A stretch of 47,995 nt of DNA from Deltaproteobacteria bacterium (GCA_022843175.1 JALHOE010000043.1:1-47995); one strand, 5' to 3'. Positions 31,830 to 40,493 are shown, counted from the first letter of the stretch. The notes: generated by a model from the letters alone, not told the origin. Numbers and translations are program-made.

Positions 31830-33722
31830 ATGCGCGCTATGGTCAACAGAGCCACGAGCGTTGGTACGCTGCTCGGCGACGTGAGCGAGACCGATCAGAA
31901 CTACGCACGCTCCCTCACGGTCGCGATCGACGCCGCCCTGCGCGCCGGCGCCATGATCCGCGCCGAGTTCCACCGCGCCGGCGGCCCCCGCGGTCGCGGC
32001 CACAAGGCAGTGGTCGATCGGCTCGCCGAGCTGGAGATTCGCCGCACGCTCCTCGAGGCGTTCCCCGACGACGGGTTCCAGGGCGAGGAGACCGCACCGG
32101 AGCAGCCGCGCGAGCGTAGGTTCTGGTGCGTCGACCCGAACGACGGCACCACCGCGTTCCTCAAGGGCGATCGCGGGTGCGCGGTGTCGATCGGCCTGGT
32201 CGAGGATGGCGTGCCCGTCGTCGGCGTGATCTACGCGCCGCTCTTCCCCGACGACGGCGGCGATCTCATCGTCGCCGCGGCCGACGGTCCGGTGCGGCGC
32301 GACGGAGGCATCGTCCCGGAGCGGGTGCTCCCGAGCGTGCTCACGCCGCTCGACGTCGTCACCGTCGCGCGTGGCGCCGAGCGGCTCACGCGAAGAAACC
32401 TCGAGTCGACCAGCCCCGCGCGCATCCGCCCGGTCGCGAGCCTGGCGTATCGAATCGCCCTCTGCGCCGCCGGCGAAGCGGAGGCCGGCCTCGGGCTCCA
32501 CGGCTGTCATGCCTGGGACATCGCCGGCGCCCACGCGATCGTCCGCGCCGTGGGCGGCGAGTGCTATCTGCCCGGCGGGCAGGCGATCCGCTATGCGCCG
32601 TGCCCGGAGATCCGTCGCGTGTTCGCCGGCAGCGAGGGGGTCGCGGTCACGCTGTCGTCACGGGAATGGGATATCTACCAGCGCAAGCCGGAGCCGACCG
32701 AGCCGCCGTTCCATCCGCCCGCGCGGCTCTCGCCCGGCGGAGCCTTCCGCAACGCCGATCGACTCTCGCGCGCACAGGGCGCGCTGCTCGGACTCCTCTC
32801 CGGAGATTCGCTCGGACAGCGCGTGGAGTTCCTCGACGCGCGCGCCATCGCGCTACGTCACCCCGAGGGCGTGCGCGAGCTCGTCGACGGCGGCACCTGG
32901 AACCTCGCCGCCGGCCAGCCGACCGACGACGGCGAGCTGGCGTTGCTCCTCGCGCGTGCGATCGTGAGGGACGGCGAGCCGCGCGACGCGACGATCATGA
33001 GCGCCTATCGGGCGTGGCTGACCGACGCGTTCGACATCGGCACCACCATCGGCCGCGCGCTCCGCGGTGATCTCGACCCCGACTCGCAGGCGAACGGCTC
33101 GCTCATGCGCATCGCGCCGCTCGCCGTGTACGGTCACGCGCTGACGCCGGACGCGCTCGCGCTCCTCGCGCGCGAGGAGAGCGCGCGCACGCACGTTCAC
33201 CCGGTTTGCGCCGACGCGTGCGCGGCGTTCTGCGTGGCGATCGCCTACGCGATCGCGACCGGCGAGACCCCGCGCGAGATCCATCAAGCGACCCTCCGCT
33301 TCGCGACGCGCGCCCGGCTCCACGCCGACGTGCTCACGACCCTCCGCGACGCCGAACGCGCGCCGCCCGACTTCGAGAAGCACCAGGGCTGGGTCCGCGT
33401 CGCGCTGCAGAACGCGTTTCATCGCTTGCTCCATTCGTCCACCCTCGAGGACGCGCTCGTCGATACGGTGCACGGCGGCGGCGACACCGACACCAACGCC
33501 GCCATCGCGGGCGCGCTGCTCGGCGCGGTGCACGGGCGCGCGGCGATCCCTCTGCAGTGGCGGCGGTCGGTGCTCAGCTGCCGGCCGCTCGCGGGCCTGT
33601 CACCGACCGAGCACCCCCGGCCGCGGATCTATTGGCCGGTCGACGCCCTCGTGCTCGCGGAGCTGCTCCTGCTCCACGGTGAGCGCCGCAGCGCCGAAGA
33701 TCACGGCCGCCATCCAATATAG
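31830..33722 (+). CDS. Inositol monophosphatase-family domain fused to ADP-ribosylglycohydrolase
   Basis: 630 residues from ATG 31830 (GGAGGG at 31817-31822). Residues 20-290 are an IMPase-type phosphatase: GEETAPEQ and VDPNDGTTAFLKG (metal site, with Asn instead of Ile before Asp-Gly-Thr) and WDIAGAHAIVRAVGG. Residues about 305-620 are ADP-ribosylglycohydrolase: LSRAQGALLGLLSGDSLG, PTDDGELALLLARA (Asp-Asp metal ligands), DPDSQANGSLMRI and HGGGDTDTNAAIAGALLGA (second Mg site). Both active sites look intact. The ARH part would remove ADP-ribose from proteins or small molecules, while the phosphatase part resembles PAP/IMP phosphatases. The pairing suggests linked steps of nucleotide-sugar salvage (inference). 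Confidence 0.9.
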   Translation: MRAMVNRATSVGTLLGDVSETDQNYARSLTVAIDAALRAGAMIRAEFHRAGGPRGRGHKAVVDRLAELEIRRTLLEAFPDDGFQGEETAPEQPRERRFWCVDPNDGTTAFLKGDRGCAVSIGLVEDGVPVVGVIYAPLFPDDGGDLIVAAADGPVRRDGGIVPERVLPSVLTPLDVVTVARGAERLTRRNLESTSPARIRPVASLAYRIALCAAGEAEAGLGLHGCHAWDIAGAHAIVRAVGGECYLPGGQAIRYAPCPEIRRVFAGSEGVAVTLSSREWDIYQRKPEPTEPPFHPPARLSPGGAFRNADRLSRAQGALLGLLSGDSLGQRVEFLDARAIALRHPEGVRELVDGGTWNLAAGQPTDDGELALLLARAIVRDGEPRDATIMSAYRAWLTDAFDIGTTIGRALRGDLDPDSQANGSLMRIAPLAVYGHALTPDALALLAREESARTHVHPVCADACAAFCVAIAYAIATGETPREIHQATLRFATRARLHADVLTTLRDAERAPPDFEKHQGWVRVALQNAFHRLLHSSTLEDALVDTVHGGGDTDTNAAIAGALLGAVHGRAAIPLQWRRSVLSCRPLAGLSPTEHPRPRIYWPVDALVLAELLLLHGERRSAEDHGRHPI

Positions 33723-34556
33723 GTCCGCGACGAGCAGGTGAACGAGCTGCACCGCGATCGGCGCGAGCAGCACGAGGTTGAGCACCCCGACCGTCATCTG
33801 AACGACGAACAACCCCTGCAGCGCGAGCGCCCAGCGGCGCACCTCGGGGGTGCTCGAGGCGGCGATCGACCGGGCGACCACCGACACCGCGACGCCGACG
33901 AACACGGCGAGAATCGGGTGGATGGCGCGCAGGCGAACGAGGAAGTGCGCGCCCGGCGTGACGTCGGCGACGAGGCCCTCGACCAGCGAGCGCGAGGGGA
34001 ACAGCGTGTCGCCGAGGGCGACCACGGCCCCCGCGACCGACACCGCGAGGATGCCGGCGGCGAGCGCGATCACCGCCGTCGCCCGCGGGCCGCGCACGCG
34101 CGGCACCGGCTTCTCGTAGGAGAGGTAGAGCGTGAGCGCCAGCGACGCGAGGAGGAAGAACGTGTTGATGAGGTGGGCCGACATCCACAGCGCCCGCGCC
34201 GCGGACTTGTTGCCGGCGACCATCTCGAACAACACCAGCCCCGCGCCGACGCCCGCCTCGGTGATCATGAAGAACATGCTCGCCGCGGCTGCGCGGCGGA
34301 CCGGCTTGTTCTCGGTGCGGTAGGCGGCGACGAGCTGCACGACGGTGAAGATCAGCGCGAGCCCGCTCGTGGCGCGGTGGGTGAGCTCGATGACCGTCTT
34401 GATGCTCTTGGGGCGAGGGACGACCTCGCCGTTGCACAGCGGCCAGTGGCTCCCGCAGCCCGCGCCCGAGCCGCTCGCGCGCACGAATGCGCCCCAGACG
34501 ATGACGGCCAGGGTGAGCAGCAGCGTGGCCCACGCGATCGAGCGAAGCGCTTTCAC
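33600..34556 (-). CDS. ctaA: Heme A synthase (CtaA/COX15)
   Basis: 318 residues, eight hydrophobic helices. N-terminal RASGSGAGCGSHWPLCNG carries the Cys pair of the CtaA family. ELTHRATSG supplies the Glu and first His; further His in SAHLINTF, RAIHPILAV and LVHLLVADL serve as haem ligands. It oxidises heme O to heme A for cytochrome oxidase in the cytoplasmic membrane. The coding region overlaps the opposing fusion gene by 123 bp, so its last 40 residues (EHEGVDRPIDPRPGVLGR) lie opposite the ARH C-terminus. No cta partners are present. Confidence 0.9.
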   Translation of the reverse strand: MKALRSIAWATLLLTLAVIVWGAFVRASGSGAGCGSHWPLCNGEVVPRPKSIKTVIELTHRATSGLALIFTVVQLVAAYRTENKPVRRAAAASMFFMITEAGVGAGLVLFEMVAGNKSAARALWMSAHLINTFFLLASLALTLYLSYEKPVPRVRGPRATAVIALAAGILAVSVAGAVVALGDTLFPSRSLVEGLVADVTPGAHFLVRLRAIHPILAVFVGVAVSVVARSIAASSTPEVRRWALALQGLFVVQMTVGVLNLVLLAPIAVQLVHLLVADLYWMAAVIFGAAALTVEQEQLREHEGVDRPIDPRPGVLGR

Positions 34557-34568
34557 GGCGGGGGAGTG

Positions 34569-35693
34569 CTAGCCCGTCGCCGCCACGCGCGCCAGGTGAT
34601 GGTCCTCGTCGCCAAAGAGCGCGTTGAGGACGTGCATGCGCTTGAAGTAGAGGCCGATGTCGGCCTCGTCCGTGATCCCGATGCCGCCGTGGAGCTGGAC
34701 GCTCTGCTGGGCGACGAAGCGACCGCCGCTCGCGAGGTGCACCTTGGCGATCGAGACGCCGCGCTGCCGTTCGCGCGGGTCCGGGTCCTCGACCCTCACC
34801 GCGGCGAGGATCGTGGTGCCGCGCGCGAGCTCGGTCTCGACGAACATGTCGACCGCGCGGTGCTGCAGCGCCTGAAAGCTGCCGATCTTCAGCCCGAACT
34901 GCTCGCGCTGGCTGATGTAGTCGCGGGTGATGCGGAGCGACGCGTTCATGAGGCCGAGCCCCTCTGCGCACGCGGCGGCGGCGCCCCCGTCGACGACCCG
35001 TTCGAGGACCGGCAGCCCCTCGTCTCCCAGGCGCTGGTCGGCGCCGACCTCCACGCCGTCGAGCGTCACCATCGCGGCGCGGTGGCCGTCCATGGTGCGG
35101 ACGACGTCGATCTTCACCGCGTCGCGGTCGACGACGAACAGGCCGATGCCCTCCCGGTCCGCGACCTCGCCGCCGACGCGCGCCGCGACGACGATGGCGT
35201 CCGCCGCGTGTCCGTTGAGGACCCAGCGCTTCTTGCCCGACAGCCGGTAGCCCTTCGCCGACTTCTCGGCGCGGGTGGAGACGCGCGCGAGGTCGTAGCG
35301 ACCGTCCTCCTCGGCGTAGGCGAGGGCGAGCGTCTTGCTGCCCTCGATGGCGGGCGCGAGGTAGCGACCGTGCTGCTCGGCGTTGCCCGCGTGCGCGAGC
35401 GCCATGCCGCCGAGCACGATCGAGGCGAGGTACGGCTCGGGGACCAGCGCGGCCCCGAGCTGCTCGAGGATCAGCGCCACGTCGACGAAGCTGCCCCCGA
35501 GACCGCCCAGCTCCTCGCGGAACGGGATCGCGAGCCAGCCGAGGTCGCCCATCTTCTTCATGACCTCGCGGGACCAACCGATGGAGTCCTCGTCGCGGAG
35601 CCTGCGGAACCGCTCCACAGGCGACTCCTTCTTCACGAAGCTCGTGACCGTGTCGACGAGGAGTCGCTGATCGTCACTCAAATCGAATTGCAT
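34569..35693 (-). CDS. Acyl-CoA dehydrogenase-family subunit (FadE, upstream partner of the pair)
   Basis: 374 residues from ATG 35693. ACAD N-terminal helical domain (FDLSDDQRLLVDTV, GWLAIPFREELGGLGGSF), beta domain (LSGKKRWVLNGHAADAIVV) and C-terminal helices (FGLKIGSFQALQHRAVDM; QLHGGIGITDEADIGLYFKR). It is atypical in its C-terminus, like subunits of heterotetrameric ACADs known from steroid catabolism in actinobacteria. It lies 13 bp downstream of a second ACAD gene, which suggests that the two make one enzyme. Substrate unknown. Confidence 0.88.
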   Translation of the reverse strand: MQFDLSDDQRLLVDTVTSFVKKESPVERFRRLRDEDSIGWSREVMKKMGDLGWLAIPFREELGGLGGSFVDVALILEQLGAALVPEPYLASIVLGGMALAHAGNAEQHGRYLAPAIEGSKTLALAYAEEDGRYDLARVSTRAEKSAKGYRLSGKKRWVLNGHAADAIVVAARVGGEVADREGIGLFVVDRDAVKIDVVRTMDGHRAAMVTLDGVEVGADQRLGDEGLPVLERVVDGGAAAACAEGLGLMNASLRITRDYISQREQFGLKIGSFQALQHRAVDMFVETELARGTTILAAVRVEDPDPRERQRGVSIAKVHLASGGRFVAQQSVQLHGGIGITDEADIGLYFKRMHVLNALFGDEDHHLARVAATG

Positions 35694-35706
35694 CGTCGGC
35701 TCCGAC

Positions 35707-36885
35707 TCAAGAAGGCAAACCAAGGATCAACTTGGCGATGATGTTCTTTTGAATTTCGTTCGAGCCGGCGTAGATCGTCGCCGCGCGCAGGTAGTTGTAA
35801 TTGGGACCGACCCATTGCTCGGAGCCGGGCACCGTGCCGTCCGGGTTCATCCAGGTGAGCGCGTTGTGTCCCATCAGCTCGAGGCACAGCTCGTACATCC
35901 CCTGCACGATCTCGCTGCCGCGCAGCTTGAGGATCGACGACTCGGCGCCGGGGGCGTGCCCGTGCTTGGCGCCGGCGATCGCGCGGTAGTTCGCCATCTT
36001 CAGCGCCTCGAGGCGGCACTCCATGCGCGCGATCTTGGCGCGCACGAGCGGGTCGTCGGAGAGCGGGCGGCCGTCGCGCAGCGTATCGCGGGCGATGCGC
36101 TTGGCGCGGAGCAGGGTGCGCGCCGACGAGCCGACCGCCGCGACCAGGGTGCGCTCGTGCCCGAGGAGCGCCTTGGCGAGCGTCCACCCGCCGTGGAGCG
36201 GGCCGACGAGGTTCTCTTTGGGAACCTTCACGTTCTCGAAGAACGTGTCGCAGAACGCGTGGGTGCCGCCGATGGTGAGCGTGGGGCGGACGCGCACGCC
36301 CTCCGTCTTCATGTCGCACAAGAGGAAGCTGATCCCGGACTGCTTCTTCGCGCTCGCGTCGGTGCGGGCGAGCAGGAAGATCCAATCGGCGTATTGCGCA
36401 TACGTCGTCCAGGTCTTCTGCCCATTGAGCACGAAATGGTCGCCGGCGTCGTCGGCGCGGAGCTTGAGCGACGCGAGATCGCTGCCGGCGTTGGGCTCGG
36501 AGTAGCCCTGACACCACTTTTCCTCGCCGCTGAGGATCTTTGGCAAATAGCGCTTTTTCTGAGCGTCATTGCCAAACTGCATGATAAGCGGCCCAACCAT
36601 CGCCAACCCGAAGGGCAACAGCGCGGGCGCTCCAGATAGCTCGAGCTCCTCAGTCAGGATAAACCGGCGCGTGACATCGAGGCCCGGCCCTCCGAATTCC
36701 TTCGGCCAGTGCGGCGCGACCCAACCCTTTTGGAAAAGGATCCGGTGCCACTCCATGATCTCGTCGATCTCGAAGTGACCGTCGATCTCCGCCTTCGGCT
36801 TGAGATGGGCGGGCAGAGCGCTGGCGATAAAAGAGCGCACCTCCTCGCGGAAGGCGCGCTCTTCGGGAGTAAAGGAGAGATCCAT
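35707..36885 (-). CDS. Acyl-CoA dehydrogenase-family subunit (FadE, downstream partner)
   Basis: 392 residues starting ATG 36885. MDLSFTPEERAFREEVRSFI, WPKEFGGPGLD, the FAD loop QGYSEPNAGSDLASL and the C-terminal AATIYAGSNEIQKNIIAK identify it. In the family the last motif contacts FAD. It precedes the other ACAD gene by 13 bp in the same direction. A stretch near 36530-36690 has visibly lower GC and different codon choice than its surroundings. FAD-dependent alpha,beta-desaturation of an acyl-CoA is expected; electron-transfer flavoprotein is not encoded here. Confidence 0.9.
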   Translation of the reverse strand: MDLSFTPEERAFREEVRSFIASALPAHLKPKAEIDGHFEIDEIMEWHRILFQKGWVAPHWPKEFGGPGLDVTRRFILTEELELSGAPALLPFGLAMVGPLIMQFGNDAQKKRYLPKILSGEEKWCQGYSEPNAGSDLASLKLRADDAGDHFVLNGQKTWTTYAQYADWIFLLARTDASAKKQSGISFLLCDMKTEGVRVRPTLTIGGTHAFCDTFFENVKVPKENLVGPLHGGWTLAKALLGHERTLVAAVGSSARTLLRAKRIARDTLRDGRPLSDDPLVRAKIARMECRLEALKMANYRAIAGAKHGHAPGAESSILKLRGSEIVQGMYELCLELMGHNALTWMNPDGTVPGSEQWVGPNYNYLRAATIYAGSNEIQKNIIAKLILGLPS

Positions 36886-36922
36886 CGCGGCGGGAGCCTA
36901 TCAGGCTCGCCGCGCCGCCGCG

Positions 36923-37423
36923 TCAGGCCGACTTCTTGGAGCGGCGCTTGCCGGCGCGCTTCGCGCCCTTCTTGCCGCCCCTGCTCGCGCGCGGGGCCGA
37001 GCCGTCGCCGACGAAGTAGGTCGTCGCGCGGCGCTCGCCCTCTTTCTTGAGGAGGCCCGACGAGATCAGCTGGCTGAGCGCGCGCGGGAGCTCTTTGCGG
37101 GCGACGCCGAGCGCCTCGCGGATGGCTTCGGCGCGCATGCCGCCGGGGGAGCCCTTCACCGTGTCGACGATGCGGCTGCCGAGGGCCTCGAGGTCGGCGT
37201 TGGTGCGGCGACGACGACCGCCACGACGACCGCGCGGCGCGGCGGGGGCAGCCGTGCCGGCCGCGGCTGCACGGGGGCGGCCGGGGCCGCGACGCCCAAC
37301 GGCAGCGGCACCACCACCGCCGAGCGCGGCGATGTCGCCGAGCGAAGCCGTGCGAATGGCGGCGAGGACCTTACTGGCGAAGTCTTCAGCGAGAGTAGCG
37401 ATTGCGCTGCGGAGTGCGGACAT
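36923..37423 (-). CDS. AT-hook / winged-helix DNA-binding protein
   Basis: 166 residues. RRGPGRPR near 45-52 is an AT-hook-type motif, followed by a Gly/Arg/Ala-rich tract and then a winged-helix-like domain (about 80-140: GMRAEAIREALGVARKELPRALSQLISSGLLKKEG). The C-terminal tail (GGKKGAKRAGKRRSKKSA) is lysine-rich like histone H1. Such proteins organise chromatin or regulate widely in myxobacteria (for example CarD-type AT-hooks); this one has no CarD domain. It is flanked by the ACAD pair and the PLP enzyme gene and is its own transcription unit. Confidence 0.75.
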   Translation of the reverse strand: MSALRSAIATLAEDFASKVLAAIRTASLGDIAALGGGGAAAVGRRGPGRPRAAAAGTAAPAAPRGRRGGRRRRTNADLEALGSRIVDTVKGSPGGMRAEAIREALGVARKELPRALSQLISSGLLKKEGERRATTYFVGDGSAPRASRGGKKGAKRAGKRRSKKSA

Positions 37424-37478
37424 GGGGCGGCATCTTAGTCAGCCTGCGATCGATATGGCCATTACAATTCACATCAAC

Positions 37479-38654
37479 TCAACCAAGAAAGCATTGGCCC
37501 AGTCCGCGATAGGTGGGGGCGCGCGCCTCGATCGTCTCACCACGAATCAATAGATACTCGTGGAAGTGCTCGGCGAGCTCGCCGGCCTTGGCGTGGCGAA
37601 AGAGCACCGTACCGCCCAGCTCGACAGTGGCGCCGCGCGGCAGCGCCACCGGCGTTTGCACCTCGCCGGCGCCCTCGAGCGGGAGCAGCGCCGCGCCGCT
37701 GGGAAACACGGGGATCGGGAGTCGATCCTCGCCCGCCGCGCCCGAGGCGATGTACCCCCCGCCCGTGCAGGTGACGATTCCCGGCGCCGGATGTCGAACT
37801 GCTTGCAACGCAAAGAACGCCGCGGGCACCAGCGGTACATCCACATAATGATCAAATAAGTGACTATCGAGAAAACCGGAGCCTGCGGTGATCTCGGTCA
37901 GAGCGCGCTCGCCCGCGGCCCACATCACGCTGCCGGTGCCGCCCCCGTTGAAGACGGCGAGTCGATGTTCGAGCGCGCGCCCGAGCTCCCGCCGCGTGCG
38001 CTCGAGCGCGCGGCGCGCGGCGAGCTTCATGGCGCGCTTGGCGACGCTCCGATCGCCGACGCCGGCGACGTGCGCCTCGTAGCCCATCACGCCGTCGAAG
38101 CGCAGGCCGGGAAAGGTCGCGACCCGATCGGCGAACGCGACCGCGTCGGCGGCGCTGCGCAGCGGGCTCCGTCGCACGCCGAGGTGAAGCCGCTCGACCG
38201 GGCGATACGAGAGATCGATCTCCACGACGACCCCCACCACCGTCTCGGCGCGCCGCGCCGCTGCGTCGAGGGCCGCGAGCTGTTCGACGGCGTCGCACAC
38301 GGCGCGCACGGCGGTGCGCCGACTCGCCGCCGAGAGCGCGTCGACGTCGGCGGCTTGCACCGACGGATACGCGCAGAGGAGGTCTGCGAACCCCTGCTCG
38401 GCGAGCCATAGGGTCTCGCGCGGGGAGTACGTCATGAGCCCGCGCACCCCCTCCCGTTCGCCCAGGCGACGGAGCAGCGAGGGGTTGCGGATCGACTTGG
38501 TCGCCGGGCGCAGCGTCTTGCCGCTCTCGCGGACCGGGACCAGCAAACGCTGGATATTGGCCTCGAACGCGTCGAGATCGACGAACGCACACGGCCGCGG
38601 CTCGCCCGCGATTGCCCGAACAAGACGCGATAGGCGCTCACTCATCGGTGGCAT
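37479..38654 (-). CDS. Fold-type III PLP enzyme (D-threonine aldolase / D-serine dehydratase-like)
   Basis: 391 residues from ATG 38654; ATG 38645 (MSERLSRLV) is equally possible. CAFVDLDAFEANI and LRPATKSIRN (the PLP Lys, where the family has RPHxKTHK) and FDGVMGYEAH are alanine-racemase-fold signatures. The C-terminal domain has GGYIASGAAGEDRLPIP and LAEHFHEYLLI. The zinc site of D-serine dehydratase (HxC near the end) is not present; the tail reads PTYRGLGQCFLG. A D-amino-acid lyase or dehydratase is likely, but the missing zinc ligand leaves the activity open. It diverges from the TrmB gene with 17 bp between starts. Confidence 0.82.
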   Translation of the reverse strand: MPPMSERLSRLVRAIAGEPRPCAFVDLDAFEANIQRLLVPVRESGKTLRPATKSIRNPSLLRRLGEREGVRGLMTYSPRETLWLAEQGFADLLCAYPSVQAADVDALSAASRRTAVRAVCDAVEQLAALDAAARRAETVVGVVVEIDLSYRPVERLHLGVRRSPLRSAADAVAFADRVATFPGLRFDGVMGYEAHVAGVGDRSVAKRAMKLAARRALERTRRELGRALEHRLAVFNGGGTGSVMWAAGERALTEITAGSGFLDSHLFDHYVDVPLVPAAFFALQAVRHPAPGIVTCTGGGYIASGAAGEDRLPIPVFPSGAALLPLEGAGEVQTPVALPRGATVELGGTVLFRHAKAGELAEHFHEYLLIRGETIEARAPTYRGLGQCFLG

Positions 38655-38671
38655 TGTAGACTCGGCCCGCC

Positions 38672-39505
38672 GTGACCATCGCCACGCTCATCCCCCCTCT
38701 CGAAGACCTCGGCTTCACGTTGAACGAGGCGCGCGCCTACGCCGCCCTGCTTCAACGCGGCGCCTCCACCGGCTACGAGGTCGGCCAGCACGCCGGCATC
38801 CCGCGCTCCGCGGTCTACGGGGTGCTGCGCAAGCTGGTGCAGACCGGGGCGGCGCGGTCGATGGCCGCGCGCGACGGCGAGCCGGAGCGCTTCGTCGCGA
38901 CCCCCCCCGAGGGGCTCGTCGCCCTCCTCAAGAAGCGCTTCGAGGCGAGCGCGGGCGCGCTCGAGGACGCGGCACAGCGCCTCGACACCACGCCCGACTC
39001 CCCCGATGTCTACGGCGTCCGCGGCTATCTGCGGGTGATGGAGGAGGCCGAGCGGCTGGTCGTCACCGCCAAGACCCAGCTCGTGATCAGCGGTTGGCCG
39101 CGCGAGCTCGCCCAGCTCGCGCCCGAGCTGCGCAAGGCCAACAAGCGCAAGGTGTTCGTGGTGATCTTCTCCCACGCCGCGCTCCCCGAGGATCTCCCCG
39201 GTCACGTCTTCAGCTACGGCGTGGGCGAGTCCGACCTCGAAGCGTTCTGGAAGCACCGGCTCGTGGTCGTCTCCGACGACGCGCGCACACTGGTCGGGGC
39301 GACCGAGCAGGGCGTCGCCGACGGGGCGGTCGTGAGCGCGACGGCGGCGATCGCCGAGCTGGCCACGAGCCAGATCGCCCTCGACATCACCCTCCTCGCC
39401 CAGCGTCAGAAGCAGGACGTCGAGCCGGTGATGGCGAAGATGCTCGGCCACCGAGTGGGCAGCCTCGACGCGCTCCTCGCCCGGAAGTCAGCCAAGAAGC
39501 GCTAG
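38672..39505 (+). CDS. TrmB-family transcriptional regulator
   Basis: 277 residues, GTG start. N-terminal winged helix: LGFTLNEARAYAALLQRG, ASTGYEVGQHAGIPRSAVYGVLRKLV (about 12-55), typical of TrmB. A central coiled helix (about 80-110) is followed by an effector-like alpha/beta domain (VVTAKTQLVISGWPREL; VVVSDDARTLVGAT) resembling the phospholipase D-like part of TrmB regulators, which sense sugars or other small ligands. It diverges from the PLP enzyme gene and shares the intervening 17 bp, so it may control that gene. The C-terminus is basic (LARKSAKKR). Confidence 0.83.
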   Translation: MTIATLIPPLEDLGFTLNEARAYAALLQRGASTGYEVGQHAGIPRSAVYGVLRKLVQTGAARSMAARDGEPERFVATPPEGLVALLKKRFEASAGALEDAAQRLDTTPDSPDVYGVRGYLRVMEEAERLVVTAKTQLVISGWPRELAQLAPELRKANKRKVFVVIFSHAALPEDLPGHVFSYGVGESDLEAFWKHRLVVVSDDARTLVGATEQGVADGAVVSATAAIAELATSQIALDITLLAQRQKQDVEPVMAKMLGHRVGSLDALLARKSAKKR

Positions 39506-39521
39506 ACGTGGCGGGGACCCC

Positions 39522-40493
39522 TCAGAGGCAGACCTTGTACAGATCCTTGTAGTCGACGAACGTGCCGCGATAGGTCGGCGTCGTGACGCCGTTCACGGTG
39601 AAGTACAGCTCGACGTCGGTCTGCACGTAGAAGCCGTCGGCCGTCTCGGTGATCGGGCCCGCGGGGCAGTCGGCGCGCGTGGTGCGGGTGCGGCCGCCGA
39701 GCGGGTCGATCGAGCGGAGCGGCACGACGTAGCGCGCGTCGTTGCCGACGCGCTTCTCGAGCGAGACGTACGACCACGCCCAGGCGGTGGCGCCGACCTG
39801 GCGATAGAACACCTTGGCGTCGAGCTGCTTCCACAGGTCGGGGTTGTCGAAGTCGGTGACGCCCTGCTTCCACACGTCGAAGTACGCGCCGGCGATCAGG
39901 GCGCGCTGGCGCGCCCACGTCTCGAAGCGGAAGCCGCCGCTCAGCGGCTGGCGATTGTGCTCGCAGGCGAGGCCGCCGTGGCAGGTCTCGCGCGAGATGA
40001 CGACGGACGCGTTGCCGACGAAGCCGGGCGCGTTGGCCGGCGCCTCGACGCGGAAGCGGTAGTTCGAGCCGTAGTTGGAGTCGTAGGCGACGCAGCCGTA
40101 CTTGCTGGTGTTGACGAACCAGAGCTCCAGCTCGCCGCTGCGCGGGAGCTCGAGGGTGACGGTGTTGCCCGCGGGCTCCATGACGCCCGCGATGGGGAAG
40201 CTCGCCGCCGCGTCTCCGCCGATTCGCCAGTGGCCGCCGATGCCCCACTGCGGCCTGCCACCCTCGGTGCCGCGACACGCCGTGAGGCGGGAGGGGTCGT
40301 AGGTGATCTCGACCTTGCTCCCGGCGCGCAGCGTGCCGGTGACCGTCTCGTTGAACGCGGCGTCGAAGCGGATCTTCGCGACCGTCTCGACGGCGTTCTC
40401 GGAGGCCGACGACGGCGACTCCTCGTCTGCACCGCGCTCGAGGGCGCAACCGAAGAGGGAGAGCGAGAGGAGGAGGAGAAGCTTGGTCTTCAT
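39522..40493 (-). CDS. Secreted lipoprotein, DUF6209-like
   Basis: 323 residues from ATG 40493. Signal with lipobox LSLFGC (Cys about 16). The mature part is beta-rich with many aromatic and Asn/Ser residues: KVEITYDPSRLTACRGTEGG, GGHWRIGGDAAASF and the cysteines in YGCVAYDSNYGS and ETCHGGLACEHNRQ. The opening matches what I recall of DUF6209 proteins in myxobacteria (not checked). The function is unknown; repeated beta motifs suggest an extracellular binding role. It is preceded by the palindromic repeat pair and 17 bp from the TrmB stop. Confidence 0.72.
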   Translation of the reverse strand: MKTKLLLLLSLSLFGCALERGADEESPSSASENAVETVAKIRFDAAFNETVTGTLRAGSKVEITYDPSRLTACRGTEGGRPQWGIGGHWRIGGDAAASFPIAGVMEPAGNTVTLELPRSGELELWFVNTSKYGCVAYDSNYGSNYRFRVEAPANAPGFVGNASVVISRETCHGGLACEHNRQPLSGGFRFETWARQRALIAGAYFDVWKQGVTDFDNPDLWKQLDAKVFYRQVGATAWAWSYVSLEKRVGNDARYVVPLRSIDPLGGRTRTTRADCPAGPITETADGFYVQTDVELYFTVNGVTTPTYRGTFVDYKDLYKVCL

